From Ypsolopha sequella (Eukaryota > Arthropoda > Insecta > Lepidoptera > Ypsolophidae), in the NCBI GenBank assembly GCA_934047225.1, contig OW203991.1:7564001-7628000 (forward strand): a stretch of 64,000 nucleotides of DNA. The letters run 5' to 3'. Under the pieces are notes generated by a model. The model ran no database searches. It was not told the origin of the DNA and saw only the letters and a list, made by a program, of their open reading frames with translations. The position numbers and the translations under genes are program-made. Positions 34,721 through 47,050 of the stretch are shown piece after piece (the stretch's first letter is position 1; each line of letters starts with the position of its first letter).

Positions 34721-37700
34721 TAAGTTATAGATAGGTAATGAACTATTCTTTGACATGTTACAAGATCACGATTTTCCGGTTTTTGTATCATCATGGTCAA
34801 AAGGTGGGGCGCGAGTTGACCCGAGGTCGGCGCATGCGTGATTGTGGGAACTGTTTGCCTCATTATAATGAGAATGATCTCTGACCGAGCGATCCCAGGC
34901 GCGGACGATAGTTACTGGTTTTTTAAGGGTTGATTCTTTGAAACCAAATCTCATGTAATAACTAGAACTAAATATAAAGTAACAAAACAGTATAAAATAG
35001 CAAATATGTATATGTTCACTCTGTTCTGTTTCTATAAAAGTCGAATAAAAGCAATTTATTCACTATTTAGCAATATCATTGCTATTTCTGCATGCTTATA
35101 CGATAACTCAAGTAATGGTTTTCAAAATGCTATTATGGGATGTGGATTGTATCGAGCGCTTTTACTCCATTTTTACTCAGCTTAGAGTACTCTTACATAA
35201 TTCTGAGAAATATTAACTGCACAAATCTGTCTATTTTGTTGTGTTTTGGTGCTTTTTGTCCAAAAAAATGGATAAGAATATATGAAAAAAATTTAAAAGT
35301 AAAGGGTGCTTTTGTAGAAAAGTTAATAAAACGTTAAGGGAGATGAAAATTCTGCAGAGTTTATTGAGTCTAATTTTAATATCACGTAACTCAAGCGCGA
35401 AATAAGCTACTATTTAAGTAGTTCCGTCAGCTCAAGTTTTCATACCAGTAACATAACATCTTTCTGATAGTATAAAATGTGTTTTCTTCTTAGGCCATCT
35501 CAATTGAGCGTGTAACTTTAAATCATCTTTAGTAATGAATAATTATCGACATCCAAATAGACCGGCATTGTTACGTTGTTATACTATTTAAGGAACTCTG
35601 AAATCTATTGAACATGGCTGCATAATGTGCTATAAGTGTAATCCAAACGCCTATATTCGAGTTATAATCCTATAAATGACATGTAAAAGAGACTGGCTTG
35701 CAAAAGTAATTTGCTTTAAAAAGTTATTATATTAATTAATATGAAAATTCATTAATAAATTTATTAATTAATTTAAAAAAACCTGAATTAATGTGAATTT
35801 ATTTACGTTTAAGGAATGAGGGGGCGTACAAATACATATGTAGATGAAGTGTGTTGTGTATTTCTATGTGAGAGTGCATGTTGTGTGTAAGATAAGTACA
35901 CTCATGGACAAGTTTAGGGGAATGCAAGAAAAAGTTCGATTCAAGTTCTTAATGACTTGCTTTTTTTATTGCGTGTCGTTTTGTGATTTCCTTTCAAAAA
36001 GGAGTCCTTTTGCTAATTTATGAAAGATTTGGGTCGAAATAGTGCATCAGGTAAAAATAACACGATTCAAAATGAAATTTACAATTTGAAATTGCCGTTT
36101 TCTATAGACAATTTGAAGGAAACTCAATTTTCAGTACTAACATTTTTGCACTTTTTTTAGGAATGACAAACCCAAACTACGCATTTTTTTTGTGTATGAA
36201 TGAGACAACATTAAGCTAACAGCAACATTAATTTAATTTTTGAAAAGTGTCAGCTGCAAAAAATTATTACGAATCTTATCATGGAATTGGATGGCATTTA
36301 CATAGAACGTACAGTACGTTGATGTAAAACCTTGAAATAAACTTTCAAACAAAAAACAAATAATTGAAATAGCTATCGAATTACAGGAATTATGTGCTCA
36401 TGAATCTGTAAAAAAAAGGAACGCGAAAAATTCGAGTAACTTCACTTTTCTGCATTATAGAGTTATTTCTGAGTGTATTTACAAGAATAGCTACTGTCAA
36501 GAATTATGTCCCTTAGTGTATTTACAAGAAACTCTCAAGGATTATGTAAAAGGTATGGTTAGATATAATAAGTTGGCAGTTAGGAGAGACCTAGTGCTAC
36601 GTTTATATATTTTTTCTAAGTTTGGCGTATTTTGGGTAGATTATTTAATCCGCGGTTGCTAGCATCCTTGGAGCTGTTTATGCCATGCCATGATGGATTT
36701 ATGCCATCCTAAATCATAAGTTCTTTAGCGTGCAGCATGCGCGCACAAATTTTCTGTTGTAAAAGCCCTCCATCTTTTCAACAGAATCGACAATATTAAA
36801 AATGTCTCTAAGTGTATTTCTAAGAATAGCTACCGTCTATCAGGAATTCCCAGGGTTCTGCAACTCTTACGATCCTAGTTGAAAATGTCACGTCAAGTTC
36901 GGGGCGAATAATTGATTCACAAAATGTCCGGTTCGCCAGAAGTTGGTGCCAGCCGTACCTCTGGGAGGCGGACTCGCAATTTGCCTGTCTTTGACTCCCG
37001 CTTTTGCTAACGGCTTTGAGGGGAACTACAGAATATTCTATGGGGAATACGGGTAACAATATTGTGTATATATTGAAACTTAAACTAAAATCCAAATAAG
37101 AAACTGGAGAGGTTTTTCCCGGCTAACCAGTATTGTGGTGAAAGATATAATAAAAAGGTTGGCAGCAAGCATACACATTATCAATAGTTAATTTACTTAT
37201 GTAATTTGACTTAATACTGTTATACTTACGATATATAAATAATGGACCGAAATAAATAAATGTACAATATATTATATACAAATATATATATATATATATA
37301 TATTAATATATACTTAAATTATAATATTATTTAAACTCGCGTGAGCTGACATACTAATTTATTAATACATCCGGCGTCATAACACGTGAGTATTAAAGCC
37401 ATATGTAATAATAATTTGTGTTTGAATTTTTTTTTGTACATTACTGCTGAGGCCAAGGAAGTGAGCTCTTCCTGGTCGAGTAAGTTAAAAGTACGAGCAC
37501 GCAGGGCGATTACTTTTATATACGAGGTCAGGGAGGGCTAATTACGGTCGAAGCACGTATAGAATTTTTCTGAAAAATAAAACGAGACATTTTATAGTAA
37601 GTCTATAGAGTAAGGAGTTCAATAAAATTAAATGAATTGTATTGAAAGTCACGTTGCTTATATTGGGACAAAATTTCGTGAAGAGGTACGAGAAAGCCCT

Positions 37701-38234
37701 ATTTAACCTTACCTCAAAATGATAAATAGACAAAAGATTTATTTCGAGTCGAGCACTTGTAGGCGGAAAATTCGATTCACGATGCAAACTACAGATATTT
37801 TTTTCACGACAAATAATTGCCATGTTTATTTTATACTGGCCTCTTGAAACCTTATGATCACCAAACTCCTTAGTCTCCTAAAATGATTGACACGGATAGT
37901 TTAAAAAAATAAACATGTGTTGTGTAGTGGTTTTTACTCAGACCAATAAACCAATAGATAAGATCTAATTAAGCAGAAACCTAGGATGGTAAAGCTATGC
38001 TACTTTCACATATACAACTCTCATTATGAAAAAACAAGAAGACAGTATTTTTATCAGTACGTCGATTTCAAGCCGGCTACAGCCCTATCTTTCAAACGCT
38101 TGCAACTAGGCATGTATCGGACTACCGGTTTGAAGACTTTATCGATATCGATTTGGATAAAAAAAGCCTTAATAATACCTTGTTGTACAGTTAGAAAACT
38201 ACATAGATTATCATAGTATTTTGTGCAACTGTAA
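34721..38234. other. no gene recognised
   Basis: AT-rich. The imperfect repeat GTGTATTTACAAGAATAGCTA near 36474 recurs around 36520 and 36810. 36840-37090 is GC-richer with a 91-codon minus frame lacking motifs. An (AT)n run lies near 37280. Confidence 0.45.
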
Positions 38235-38375
38235 CATAATTCAAGTCATTGGGACACGAGTGCTTATTAACGAAACGAACTAAGTGAGTTTCGTAATAGT
38301 TTTGCACAAGTGTCGAAATGTCTATTTATGTTCAGTTGGACACAATACTTAATCTACGACCATCAAAAATATCGT
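38235..38375. repeat. hairpin-bearing interspersed repeat
   Basis: CATTGGGACACGAGTGC through CGACCATCAAAAATATCG matches 10905-11020 in the opposite orientation, including an inner ACGAAACGAACTAAGTGAG-type hairpin. It abuts the piggyBac insertion at 38379, which may have landed in it. Confidence 0.55.
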
Positions 38376-38426
38376 ATTTTAACCCGGCGCCAATGACGTG
38401 AAAATAATTTCAAAGACGATGACCCC

Positions 38427-38441
38427 GGGTCATTATGACCC
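38427..38441. promoter_or_regulatory. subterminal palindrome, left end of piggyBac
   Basis: GGGTCATTATGACCC is a perfect palindrome about 45 bp inside the left end, mirrored by GGGTCAATATGACCC at 40772-40786. Symmetric placement suggests transposase binding sites, by analogy with piggyBac internal repeats. Confidence 0.6.
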
Positions 38442-38730
38442 AAATTTCATCATTCATTTTTCATAAAATTTAACAAGTCATCTTAATTTGAATTACTGTT
38501 TATATAAAAAGGGTTCTTTACTGAGCTAATAAATTAAAAATAAAACAAATACATTGTATAAATCAAATTTTTATTAATTATTTGACAACACATGCAAAAT
38601 CATCTAGAAAAACACAACGTTTCCTTATTTTTAGTTTTTGGTAAAGATTTCTTAGTAATAATAAGAATCAACAATCTTATCTAGTAATAAAGAGATCAAA
38701 TCAACTTCTTATCATGCATATATAATGAGA

Positions 38731-40503
38731 TCAGTCTTCTACTTCATCATTCAGGGCCATGGAACTGCTGCAATTATTGCAGTATGGAATTAAATGGTCT
38801 GGGCATATGTAAATGCGGCATGCCTGACAAGTATGAGATGTTTTCTTATCTTTTTTAGACGGACATACTTGACATCTCTTGCGACTTCCTGAAACTTTTT
38901 GGGGAGGTTCTTCAGTAGGTTCACCGACGAAATCTGCGATTCTTTTGCGCAACTGACGAGGTAAATTTACACGTGCCTTGCGGATTTGTAAGTGCTCGTG
39001 TACCAAATCGAGTCCCAGTTTTTTTAGGAAATGTCGCCTTTTCGTTCGTGTATCGTTGTTATTAGCCCGATGTATTATGTTAGCATTTATGCCCGATATG
39101 TTCAGCATTGCATAGAAGATCGTAAGTGGCCATCGTTTTGAGTTTCTGCTCACGTTGTAAGTAGCACAAAGTTCGTCAGCTACATCTACTCCGCTCTTGG
39201 TGTCATTATAAGAAGTTATTATTTCTGGTTTTCGGTTATCGCCAGTGGACTCGTCAATATTGCCATCATGGTGTAAGCTTGACATCAAAAGAACAATTTT
39301 GTTCTTCTTCGGAATGTAAGAGACCAGAGTGATATCTTTTTGGTATCCAAAAGTTGAAGAGCTTGGGTTTTTCCCACGTGTTGTTATGAATTGTGGTGGA
39401 ATTTGCTTCTTATTCTTCCGTACGGTGCCCACTGAAGTCAGTTTGTGTTCGTTTAGGAGATGAGACACCAATTCGTAACTTGTGAACCAATTATCAAAAG
39501 TGATATTACGATGGGTATTGGAGACTGGTAAAACAAGGCGCTGTACTACATCAAATGGTTTGTTAATCAGTGAGAATGGGCCATCCGGTTGCTTACCGGC
39601 GTATATCTCCAAATTGCTCACGTAAAATACTTTTGAGTCTACTAACGCAAATATTTTTATCCCGTATTTGGCCGGTTTAGATGGAATATACTGGCGAAAT
39701 TTGCATCGACCTCTAAACGCCACCAACATTTCGTCAATAGTGCAGTTTTCACCCAGCGAATACATTTCTTTACATTTCTCAACGAACGTTTCAAAAACTT
39801 CTCGTATTGGTGCCAAATTATCAAGTTGTTGTCTTTCAGCACGCGTTGCCTTATTATCGAAGCGTAAACTGCTTTGTATAAAATAAAATCTTTGAATTGA
39901 CATAGTAACTCTAAAAATTTCTACTCCCGTACCATCTGTTTGCCATAAGTCAATCAAATTTTGTCTGTTAGATCGATAAAATCCAGCTAGAAACAAAAGT
40001 CCTATGTACGCTTTCAATTCACTTATTTCGACCTCAACCATATATCTATGTTTCGTCAAAACCTCACACGCAGCTCTTCTTTCACGAATGTACGAATTGG
40101 TGAATGTTTGAATTTTACACAGCATATCATGGGTAATGAATAAGTTCCAACATTCTAACTCAGTCTTAGCGCCTTGAGCTACAAGTTTTACACCTGGTCT
40201 TTCAGATAATATATTTTCAGATCGCGTACGTACATTCGGCCGCGCAGGTGTTTTTTGCCACATTGTTTCATCCTTTCCTTTGAAAAAATGTTGCTGTACT
40301 TGCCGTCGTACTGATGCAAGGTCGAAATTATCCGATGTATCTGAGTCCACATCATTTGCGTCCTGTTCACTTTCGCTGTCATTATTACGTTCTGATAAGT
40401 GATCCTCAATGTCAATGTCTGAAGCAGCCTGGGATTCTTCACTCTCGGAATCCGACTCTTCTAGCAACGCCACAATTCTTACTGGGTCGTTTGACAAAGA
40501 CAT
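38731..40503 (-). CDS. piggyBac-like transposase
   Basis: 590 codons, no stop or frameshift. The start at 40503 (MSLSNDPVRIVALLEESDSE) is preferred over 40533 because its context, TCAAAATGTC, is better. Residues 1-75 are acidic and Ser-rich, usual for the family. The DDE-type core (about 110-480) has FDNWFTSYEL, holding the first catalytic Asp, and YNDTKSGVDVADEL, holding the last; the middle Asp was not assigned. The C-terminus is a RING-like cysteine domain: CQVC, CQAC, CPDH, CNNC (about 550-585). It catalyses cut-and-paste transposition at TTAA through hairpin intermediates and acts in the nucleus. Flanked on both sides by its own ends, so it looks like a resident transposase rather than a domesticated gene, and may be active. 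Confidence 0.93.
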   Translation of the reverse strand: MSLSNDPVRIVALLEESDSESEESQAASDIDIEDHLSERNNDSESEQDANDVDSDTSDNFDLASVRRQVQQHFFKGKDETMWQKTPARPNVRTRSENILSERPGVKLVAQGAKTELECWNLFITHDMLCKIQTFTNSYIRERRAACEVLTKHRYMVEVEISELKAYIGLLFLAGFYRSNRQNLIDLWQTDGTGVEIFRVTMSIQRFYFIQSSLRFDNKATRAERQQLDNLAPIREVFETFVEKCKEMYSLGENCTIDEMLVAFRGRCKFRQYIPSKPAKYGIKIFALVDSKVFYVSNLEIYAGKQPDGPFSLINKPFDVVQRLVLPVSNTHRNITFDNWFTSYELVSHLLNEHKLTSVGTVRKNKKQIPPQFITTRGKNPSSSTFGYQKDITLVSYIPKKNKIVLLMSSLHHDGNIDESTGDNRKPEIITSYNDTKSGVDVADELCATYNVSRNSKRWPLTIFYAMLNISGINANIIHRANNNDTRTKRRHFLKKLGLDLVHEHLQIRKARVNLPRQLRKRIADFVGEPTEEPPQKVSGSRKRCQVCPSKKDKKTSHTCQACRIYICPDHLIPYCNNCSSSMALNDEVED

Positions 40504-40593
40504 TTTGACTAAAACCCTAAAAAAGAACAACATAAATTAACACTAAACACTAAATAAGCGAATAAAAGTAAGTCACAAAATCACCGCGCCACC

Positions 40594-40797
40594 GATGACG
40601 CTGGGTCATATTTACCCGTTTTAATTTAACGCACGTGTATCTCGCTGCGCAAGCGGCGTCAAACTAAGCGGGCCAGCGGGGCGAGTAGAGGGGAGCTATA
40701 TCTCCAGCTACACGAACGCTCGAACCAATAAATGAACACAAAAAAAAAATATTAACGTTTAAAAATGCCTCGGGTCAATATGACCCAGCGTCAATGA
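40594..40797. repeat. inverted duplication at the right end of piggyBac
   Basis: GACGCTGGGTCATATTTACC near 40597 nearly repeats, in inverted orientation, the terminal stretch at 40772-40797. The right end therefore carries two facing copies of the TGGGTCATAT motif and the left end one. Probably extra transposase binding sites. Confidence 0.6.
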
Positions 40798-40808
40798 CGC
40801 CGGGTTAA

Positions 40809-43081
40809 TCATATTTTCAACTAACAATTTCACGAAAAATGAGAAGAACACTCGTTCATGAACCCCGAGTTCATCGACCGGTAATGCTGCCTTGAGTACC
40901 AATTAGAAGCAACTAGGATAAAGTGGGCGTGGCTTGAGAAATAAGGTCGGGACTTATTTCTCGTCGCTGTTGTTGATTGGCTCTCTAGCGGTGTTATAGT
41001 AAATTGGGCCAATAGCAGCGCGGAATCACGGTGTTATAATGTAATATTATCAGATAAACAGTATAGGTACTTATAAAACTGATTCTGATGATGCAATTAC
41101 CTTATTGTAGTATGGGAGTAGATAAAATAATATATGAAATTGAGAAACCTGCCAAATATTTATGGAATGAAATAATCAACTTTATTTTCAAAACTAAGAA
41201 TACCACGTTTACATACATACATCCACACACACACGGTCCACTCCCACTAAAAATACATATTTTGAGAGGAAAGCGCCGCCATGAAAACAAGCCTCCTTAA
41301 CATTCAAAAGGATCCCTCTCAAATAGTTGTGAAATAATGATAAAAATAATAAAACTCAGAAATATAATCAGAGGATAAAAGAAACAATTTGTTGCAATCT
41401 CCAGAATTACTATTTTACATATTATTATATAAAAACATCAAAAATAAAAATAACATATTGACCTTCGCATACAAAATGCATAATTGAATTATTTTAATGA
41501 GAAGCTTAATTTTTTTCAAACTTAATGGTTGTTCAATTTCTCAATTTTCTCCACTGAGTACGTTTGATTTTCGCATGTCATTAAGATTTACAAAGCAGCC
41601 AAAAATAAACGTATTTATTGACCTTTGAAAATTATTGTTTTTGTCAGAAATGAGCGTATATTTTCGATGGGTGAAGTAATTTCCTTCGTCATGTGATGTA
41701 TTCTAAGTTTCAAATACGTGTCGAACACGGAGTTAACCAACGAACGGTCATGTTGGTCGTCAAGTACGTCTGTCTGTACCAATAATCTTTGTGAAATTTG
41801 TTTTATCATAGATGTGAAGTGCTGTGGTTTTCGTACACTTTTTTTGTAACTACAGCCTCAAACTCTCTCAGGAGTTTCTTTGCAGTTTGGCAGATTTTTT
41901 GAATGCTTTTTGATGGCTTAGTCAGCCCTCCTCTGTCTTTTACACTCATTAGAGGCATGCTGTTAGCAGGTCCTTTCAGGGCTTGGAGACATTTTTTTCA
42001 ATGCAAGAATTTTTTCAATTTACGCACTACAAAGACAGCTTTTGATGGTTCCATTGCAGTCCTCAATCCTAGAATTAAACACAAAATTTATTGGTCATTT
42101 TTAAACAGATAGTAGTAAAAAAGCATTAAAGTTTGTGCAACAAGAGAGCAAAGTTTATTTTTGTTGAGAGCGCCGAGTTTGAATCTCGAGCAAGACTCGT
42201 GATTCTAAGTTAGAATTTCGAGCGTAGTGAAGGATTCAACCAAAAAAACTTCTGTTTTACCAGGTAAATTCAAGGTGAGCACCGCATCGTCTTTTAAGCG
42301 TGGTCGCAATAGTTCTTTTCGGAAAGCACTTAGGACTCAAAGTGCCTTGAGAACACTTTCCAATTAGTTTTTTTGCTGTCTCCAACTTTGGCTAATAGCA
42401 ACAAACCATCGTTTAGGAATGTCTTAATTTTTGGGGAACCTTAAGTAAAATAAGCTGAATCAATACTTCATATTAGCACAATATCAGTAAAATTACCGAC
42501 AACTCTTTTGACTTCACTAATAACCTCAAAACGGATTTAATTATTTTAATGATTTTAGGATTTACTTTTATTCTAAAAGCTATATTTACGTTACTATATG
42601 AAAACGACACGTCGTAAAATGCTGTATTACGTGATGGAATTCCATTTTATGGTTCATTTACTAGGAAAACATCACTTTTTACTCACTTGTGAAAACTGAT
42701 ATTGCTGTTCGAGTTTTCTTTATTCCCCGAATGGAATCTGCAACCACGCACGTAGCAGGACATTGTCCTTGTATCTTCAACCCTTTTCCATACGATAATT
42801 CGCAGCAAAACACAACTTAAATAAAATTTTGTTTAAAAATCTGCCGACTTACTTCCTAATGTAAACACAAGCTATAACACGACCAAATTACAAAGGATTG
42901 CAAATGTTGCCACTTAAGAAAAGTAACAGTACATTATAATTTGGTGACTTGGACAGGAGTCATTAGGAGTCGAAATGAAGTTTTGGGTAGTACGTTTTGA
43001 CGGCACCAAGACGTTGTCTATTGGTTTATTGGTCTGAGGGTTTTTAATACGAATTTACTTGACACTTATTGATACACTTCA
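40809..43081. other. no gene recognised
   Basis: AT-rich, only short open frames. 42170-42240 has a CGAGTTTGAATCTCGAGCAA-type inverted stretch. 43015-43040 (TTGGTTTATTGGTCTGAG) is inverted relative to 37940-37960. Confidence 0.45.
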
Positions 43082-45437
43082 AAATTCAAAATTCAAAAAG
43101 TTTATTTTGCAAAGTAGGTATATATAATACACGTTTCACAAGTCAAATTTTAATCTTATAAAAATATATGTAATAAAATAATAAATGTACATGAACTACT
43201 TAGATTAAATGTTTTTTTAATTTATGTAGCAATATATATACGATTAAAATTATAGGTAAAATATTATTATACAAGGTGAAACCCTATCAACCGCCCGAAC
43301 CCATACCGGAGACCCGGCCAGGGACCAGGAACAGGTTCAATGATCACCAACCGAGCCCCCAGCACGAATCCAGGCAGCCGACCAAATCCCATCCTATATA
43401 CTACATAGTAATAGGTTACATATATAAATACATGCCTACCTCCGCCCATTCGATTAGTCTTGCTAAGAAGAACGGGCAAGAAACTTGGCAAGATCATGTC
43501 TTTTTTTTTTTTAACATAAACTTATACTATACATCAAATTACTTATATCTACTTTAACCAAGGGATAAGAAAATACAAGACAGCAGGAATTCAGGTTAAT
43601 GAAAAAAGAAAAACATATATATCTTTGCCTACCTGTCTCATATAGTCTATTTCCTTTTACAGTCTGTAATTAATTAATGTTAACTCTTAAGAGGAATCAA
43701 AAGTTAGGAAATTATATTAATTAATTAAATTATTACCTACTTTCATTAAAATCAGTATCACTATAACACCATGCTTCACCATCATCCAAATATTCATTTA
43801 TTTTATAATATGCCTTTTTCAGTAGGCCCTGCTTAATATACTGTTTAAACTTATTCTCTGACAAAGTAAGGACCTCCTTTGGAAGTTTATTGTAAAATCT
43901 TATACCATGTCCTACGAAAGAGGTACTCACTTTGGCGAGTCTGATTTTTGGAAAAGCCAGTTTATACTTATTTCTGGTTTCCTTACAATGTTGCTCACCA
44001 AGCCTTGGGAGAGACTCAACATTTTTTCTGACATATCTAAGGACTTGGTAAATATATTCACAAGGAACAGTTAATATATTAATTTCTTTGAACTTTTCTC
44101 TTAATGAATCCCGGTGCTTCATATTATAAATAGCCCGAATTGCTCTCTTCTGCAAAACAAAGACTGCGTCTGTATCCGCGGCTCTACCCCATAACAGCAT
44201 GCCGTATGACAAAATGCTGTGAAAGTAACTAAAATAGACTAGTCTAGCAGTATCTACATCAGTAACTTGCCTTATGCGTCTAACAGCGTATGCGGCCGAA
44301 CTAAGTCTACCACATAGGGCTTCTATGTGGGGACCCCACTAAAGACGAGAGTCTACCGTAATGCCCAAAAACTTAGTTTCGTTAACTAACTCCAGCTTGG
44401 ACCCCTGCAAAAGCAAATTACAATCCACTTGAATTACATTTGGTAACGTGAATTTTATACATTTCGTCTTTTTTGCGTTTAAAACTAAATTATTTACAGT
44501 AAACCAATCAAGCACCAGTGATAAAGTTGTATTCGCGTCGTCAAGGATATCTTTACGTCTATTAACTTTAAAAATAAGTGACGTGTCGTCTGCGAATAGT
44601 ACTATCTTAAATAAGTCTTTAATTAAATAGGGAAGGTCATTTATGTAAATTAAAAACAGCAAGGGCCCCAATATGGAACCCTGCGGGACACCCATTTTAA
44701 CTAATGCTCCACATGATTTTACCCCATTAATGTCTACCTTTTGAATACGATCACTAAGATACGACTTCATTAACGCCAAAGATTTGCCCCTCACTCCGTA
44801 GTGATCTAATTTACATAAGAGTGTTTCATGATTAACGCAATCGAAGGCTTTCGAGAGGTCACAAAATACACCAAATGCATCCTGCTTTTCTTCCCAAGCA
44901 TCAAAAATGTGCTTAACTAAAGCAACTCCTGCATCTGTGGTTGACCTCCCTCTAGTGAATCCATATTGTTCACAGTGAAGCAACTTATTTAAATTAAAAT
45001 GAAATAACGATTGATTAAAAACTATTTTTTCAAAAACCTTACTCAAAACCGGTAAAACTGACACAGGTCTATAGTTTGATGGGTCACCGTTGTCGCCTGA
45101 TTTAAAAAGGGGGATCAATTTACTAAACTTCATTAAATCAGGAAAGACACCATCATCTACACATTTATTAAAAATTAATGCCAAATAAGGAGCTATTAAA
45201 TCAATAACAGAACTTATAACTTTCACAGATAGGCCCCATAAGTCCTCGGTTTTTTTCAAGTTAAGCGATTTAAATGCTTTAATTACAGTTAATGAATTAA
45301 TATGTATAAAAGCAAATACAGAAAGACACTGCGGTACGTTATCTATTAAAAGATCCTGCGCAAGCCCAGGGCTTGAATTTAAATCTTTAGTTGTTAAGGA
45401 AGGAATTTCAGTAAAACTTACTGGAGACTTAAGACGA
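43082..45437 (-). mobile_element. non-LTR retrotransposon, 5'-truncated
   Basis: A reverse-transcriptase ORF (43733-45437) is followed by a 650-bp 3' UTR (43732-43082) ending in an AATAAACTTTTTGAATTTT tail. The 3' UTR is also present at 31079-31600 and, diverged, at 22280-22540, so the family has retrotransposed several times. The endonuclease is absent; coding similarity stops at about 45437 (5' truncation). Confidence 0.8.
43733..45437 (-). pseudogene. LINE reverse transcriptase with one in-frame stop
   Basis: Open from about 45437, well upstream of the first possible start codon, down to 43733, with a single TAG at 44339-44341 and no frameshift. Motifs: NYRPVSVLPVLSKVFEK (RT block 1-2), QYGFTRGRSTTDAG, DLSKAFDCVNHE, GVPQGSILGPLLFLIYINDL, and the intact catalytic box FADDTSL. 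After the stop the thumb and C-terminal region continues (SYGMLLWGRAADTDAV, KRAIRAIYNM). The catalytic Asp pair is intact; the stop after the palm and the 5' truncation make it non-functional. The clade was not determined (I/Jockey/CR1/RTE-like). Confidence 0.85.
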
Positions 45438-45864
45438 GGCCTTCTTTATGCGCAAAGCGGCTTTGCAATTATAACCCGTAGACTAAATTTCATAAAGTTG
45501 GAAATCGCGTGCGCCAAAATGCACGCGAAACGATTCAGAACGAGTCTAATTTTAAGATTACAAATCGACTAAAATTACAATATTGCGTTTAAGTCATTTT
45601 TGAATTTACAACGGTTAATAAACAAGATTTTCGTATTGATAGTAAAATATGACACATAAAAATCAAATGGATTAAACACAAAACCAAAAAAACACTCAAA
45701 AAGAGACTATTTTCAAAAATTTAATCTATCGAGTGAAAGTTTTCCAATTAGGTAACGCTACTTGCAACGTAAAATAAAGGTTTGAAAAAACATATAATAT
45801 ACAGATAAGTTTTATATTGATAGCGTCTGTCGTAGATTCAGTATAACCGTTTAAAAACTGTCGA
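45438..45864. other. no gene recognised
   Basis: AT-rich with a GCGCAAAGCGGCTTTGC-type inverted word near 45450 at the LINE 5' junction. Confidence 0.45.
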
Positions 45865-46330
45865 AAAAGGAAGGCGATTACCATCGCCAAATTAGTAGCT
45901 CGATAATTGTCACTACAAATATCAACGGAAACGACATTGAAATAACGTTCATATCAGCGCGCAATGCATAGTGGCTGTTACGACGCTCGCTGCGTCCTTG
46001 ATAGGGCGAAATAGGAGAAAATTATACTTTTTACTTGGACGTGATTACTCGATTGAATAATCTTATGTTATGTTTAAAGCTATAATGTTTATCTATTTAT
46101 CAAAGCATAGATGAATTCAATCGGCCAAGCCACTCAGGAGCAGTAGGAAATTTGAGGTCAAAAAACACCATTCAGTAAAATATAAAATTCATGTAGAAGT
46201 TTTGGTGGTATGAAAAAGAAAAATGTTGCATAATATGTTGTCTAAGAGTTGATTATTCATAATACATTTTTTCATTATTTTTGGTTTGGCCACAAACGAG
46301 GAGTAGGCTTTAGAAAGTACCCATTTGGCA
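45865..46330. mobile_element. TTAA-type MITE, copy 2 (truncated)
   Basis: Opposite-orientation, diverged copy of 30541-30981 (AGGCGATTACCATCGCCAAA ... AAAGTACCCATTTGGCA). Its right end is cut at 46330, exactly where the 390-bp family element begins, so that element inserted into it or both were joined by a deletion. Confidence 0.6.
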
Positions 46331-46707
46331 ATTTATGCTTCAAGGGCGCAAAGGAATAAATTACGAGGATGAAACGTAACCGAGTAATTTATTGCTTTTA
46401 CACCCGTGTATCATACTACGTTTTTCAATGCATAGTGTGAGGAAATGAAAACAAATATAATCTTGTGAACTTTAAATTACAATTGGCTCAAAAAGACTGT
46501 ATCCAGAGCCGTTAAACAGTTTAAAAAAAAGTATAACATCTATGGTACACAGGAAAGTCTGCAGGTTAGCCAACCCATGGCCGAATAGCCAACCATTGTA
46601 AATAAATTTAAAAAATAATAATAATAAAGCCCTAGGGCAAAATAATCGACTTTTTGTTCGGTTTTGATGCATAAAAAGTGGGCCTTTACGAGCACATGCA
46701 TTGAAAA
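46331..46707 (+). mobile_element. 390-bp foldback/MITE family, copy D
   Basis: Same layout as 19469-19857, but the inner hairpin is shortened (GAGGATGAAACGTAACCGAG replaces the longer arm pair). It also has an extra CCATGGCCGAATAGCCAAC insertion in the body. Confidence 0.65.
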
Positions 46708-46904
46708 ATAGATAAGATGTAGTACTTACTCGCTTGTCTTTACGATATGAAATAATAATATTACAATACATTTTTGAGAAAAATACTTATAATAAAGTAG
46801 TAAAAATGTCTAGTCTGAATACGCTTGCGAAATTTCTACGCGAGCGAAGCCGCGAGCAAAAGCTAGTTACTTATCAGAAATGAAATGAAATGAAATATGA
46901 AATG

Positions 46905-47050
46905 TATGTAATGAAGCCTTCGCTTAGTAATAGGGTCTGTCCGTCTGTCACCGGGATCTGCAGCTTCAGCCGTTGAAATTTTCAAGAATACGTTTTTATG
47001 GCCTCTACTCGTATGACAGCAAATAAAAAAAAAACCGGCCAAGTGCTTGG
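46905..47050. repeat. GGGTTCCGTACC-family fragment
   Basis: Contains TAGGGTCTGTCCGTCTGTCA and ends AAAAACCGGCCAAGTGC. A piece of the repeat seen at 21301. Confidence 0.5.

Larger units (their letters stand above)
38383..40804 (-). mobile_element. piggyBac-like transposon, structurally complete
   Basis: 2,422 bp between TTAA copies (38379-38382 and 40805-40808). Terminal inverted repeats start CCCGGCG on both ends (CCCGGCGCCAATGACG; CCCGGCGTCATTGACG on the minus strand), 14 of 16 matching. Palindromic words GGGTCATTATGACCC (38427-38441) and GGGTCAATATGACCC (40772-40786) lie just inside each end. One uninterrupted transposase gene fills the middle. It has every part expected of an autonomous element. 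Confidence 0.93.
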
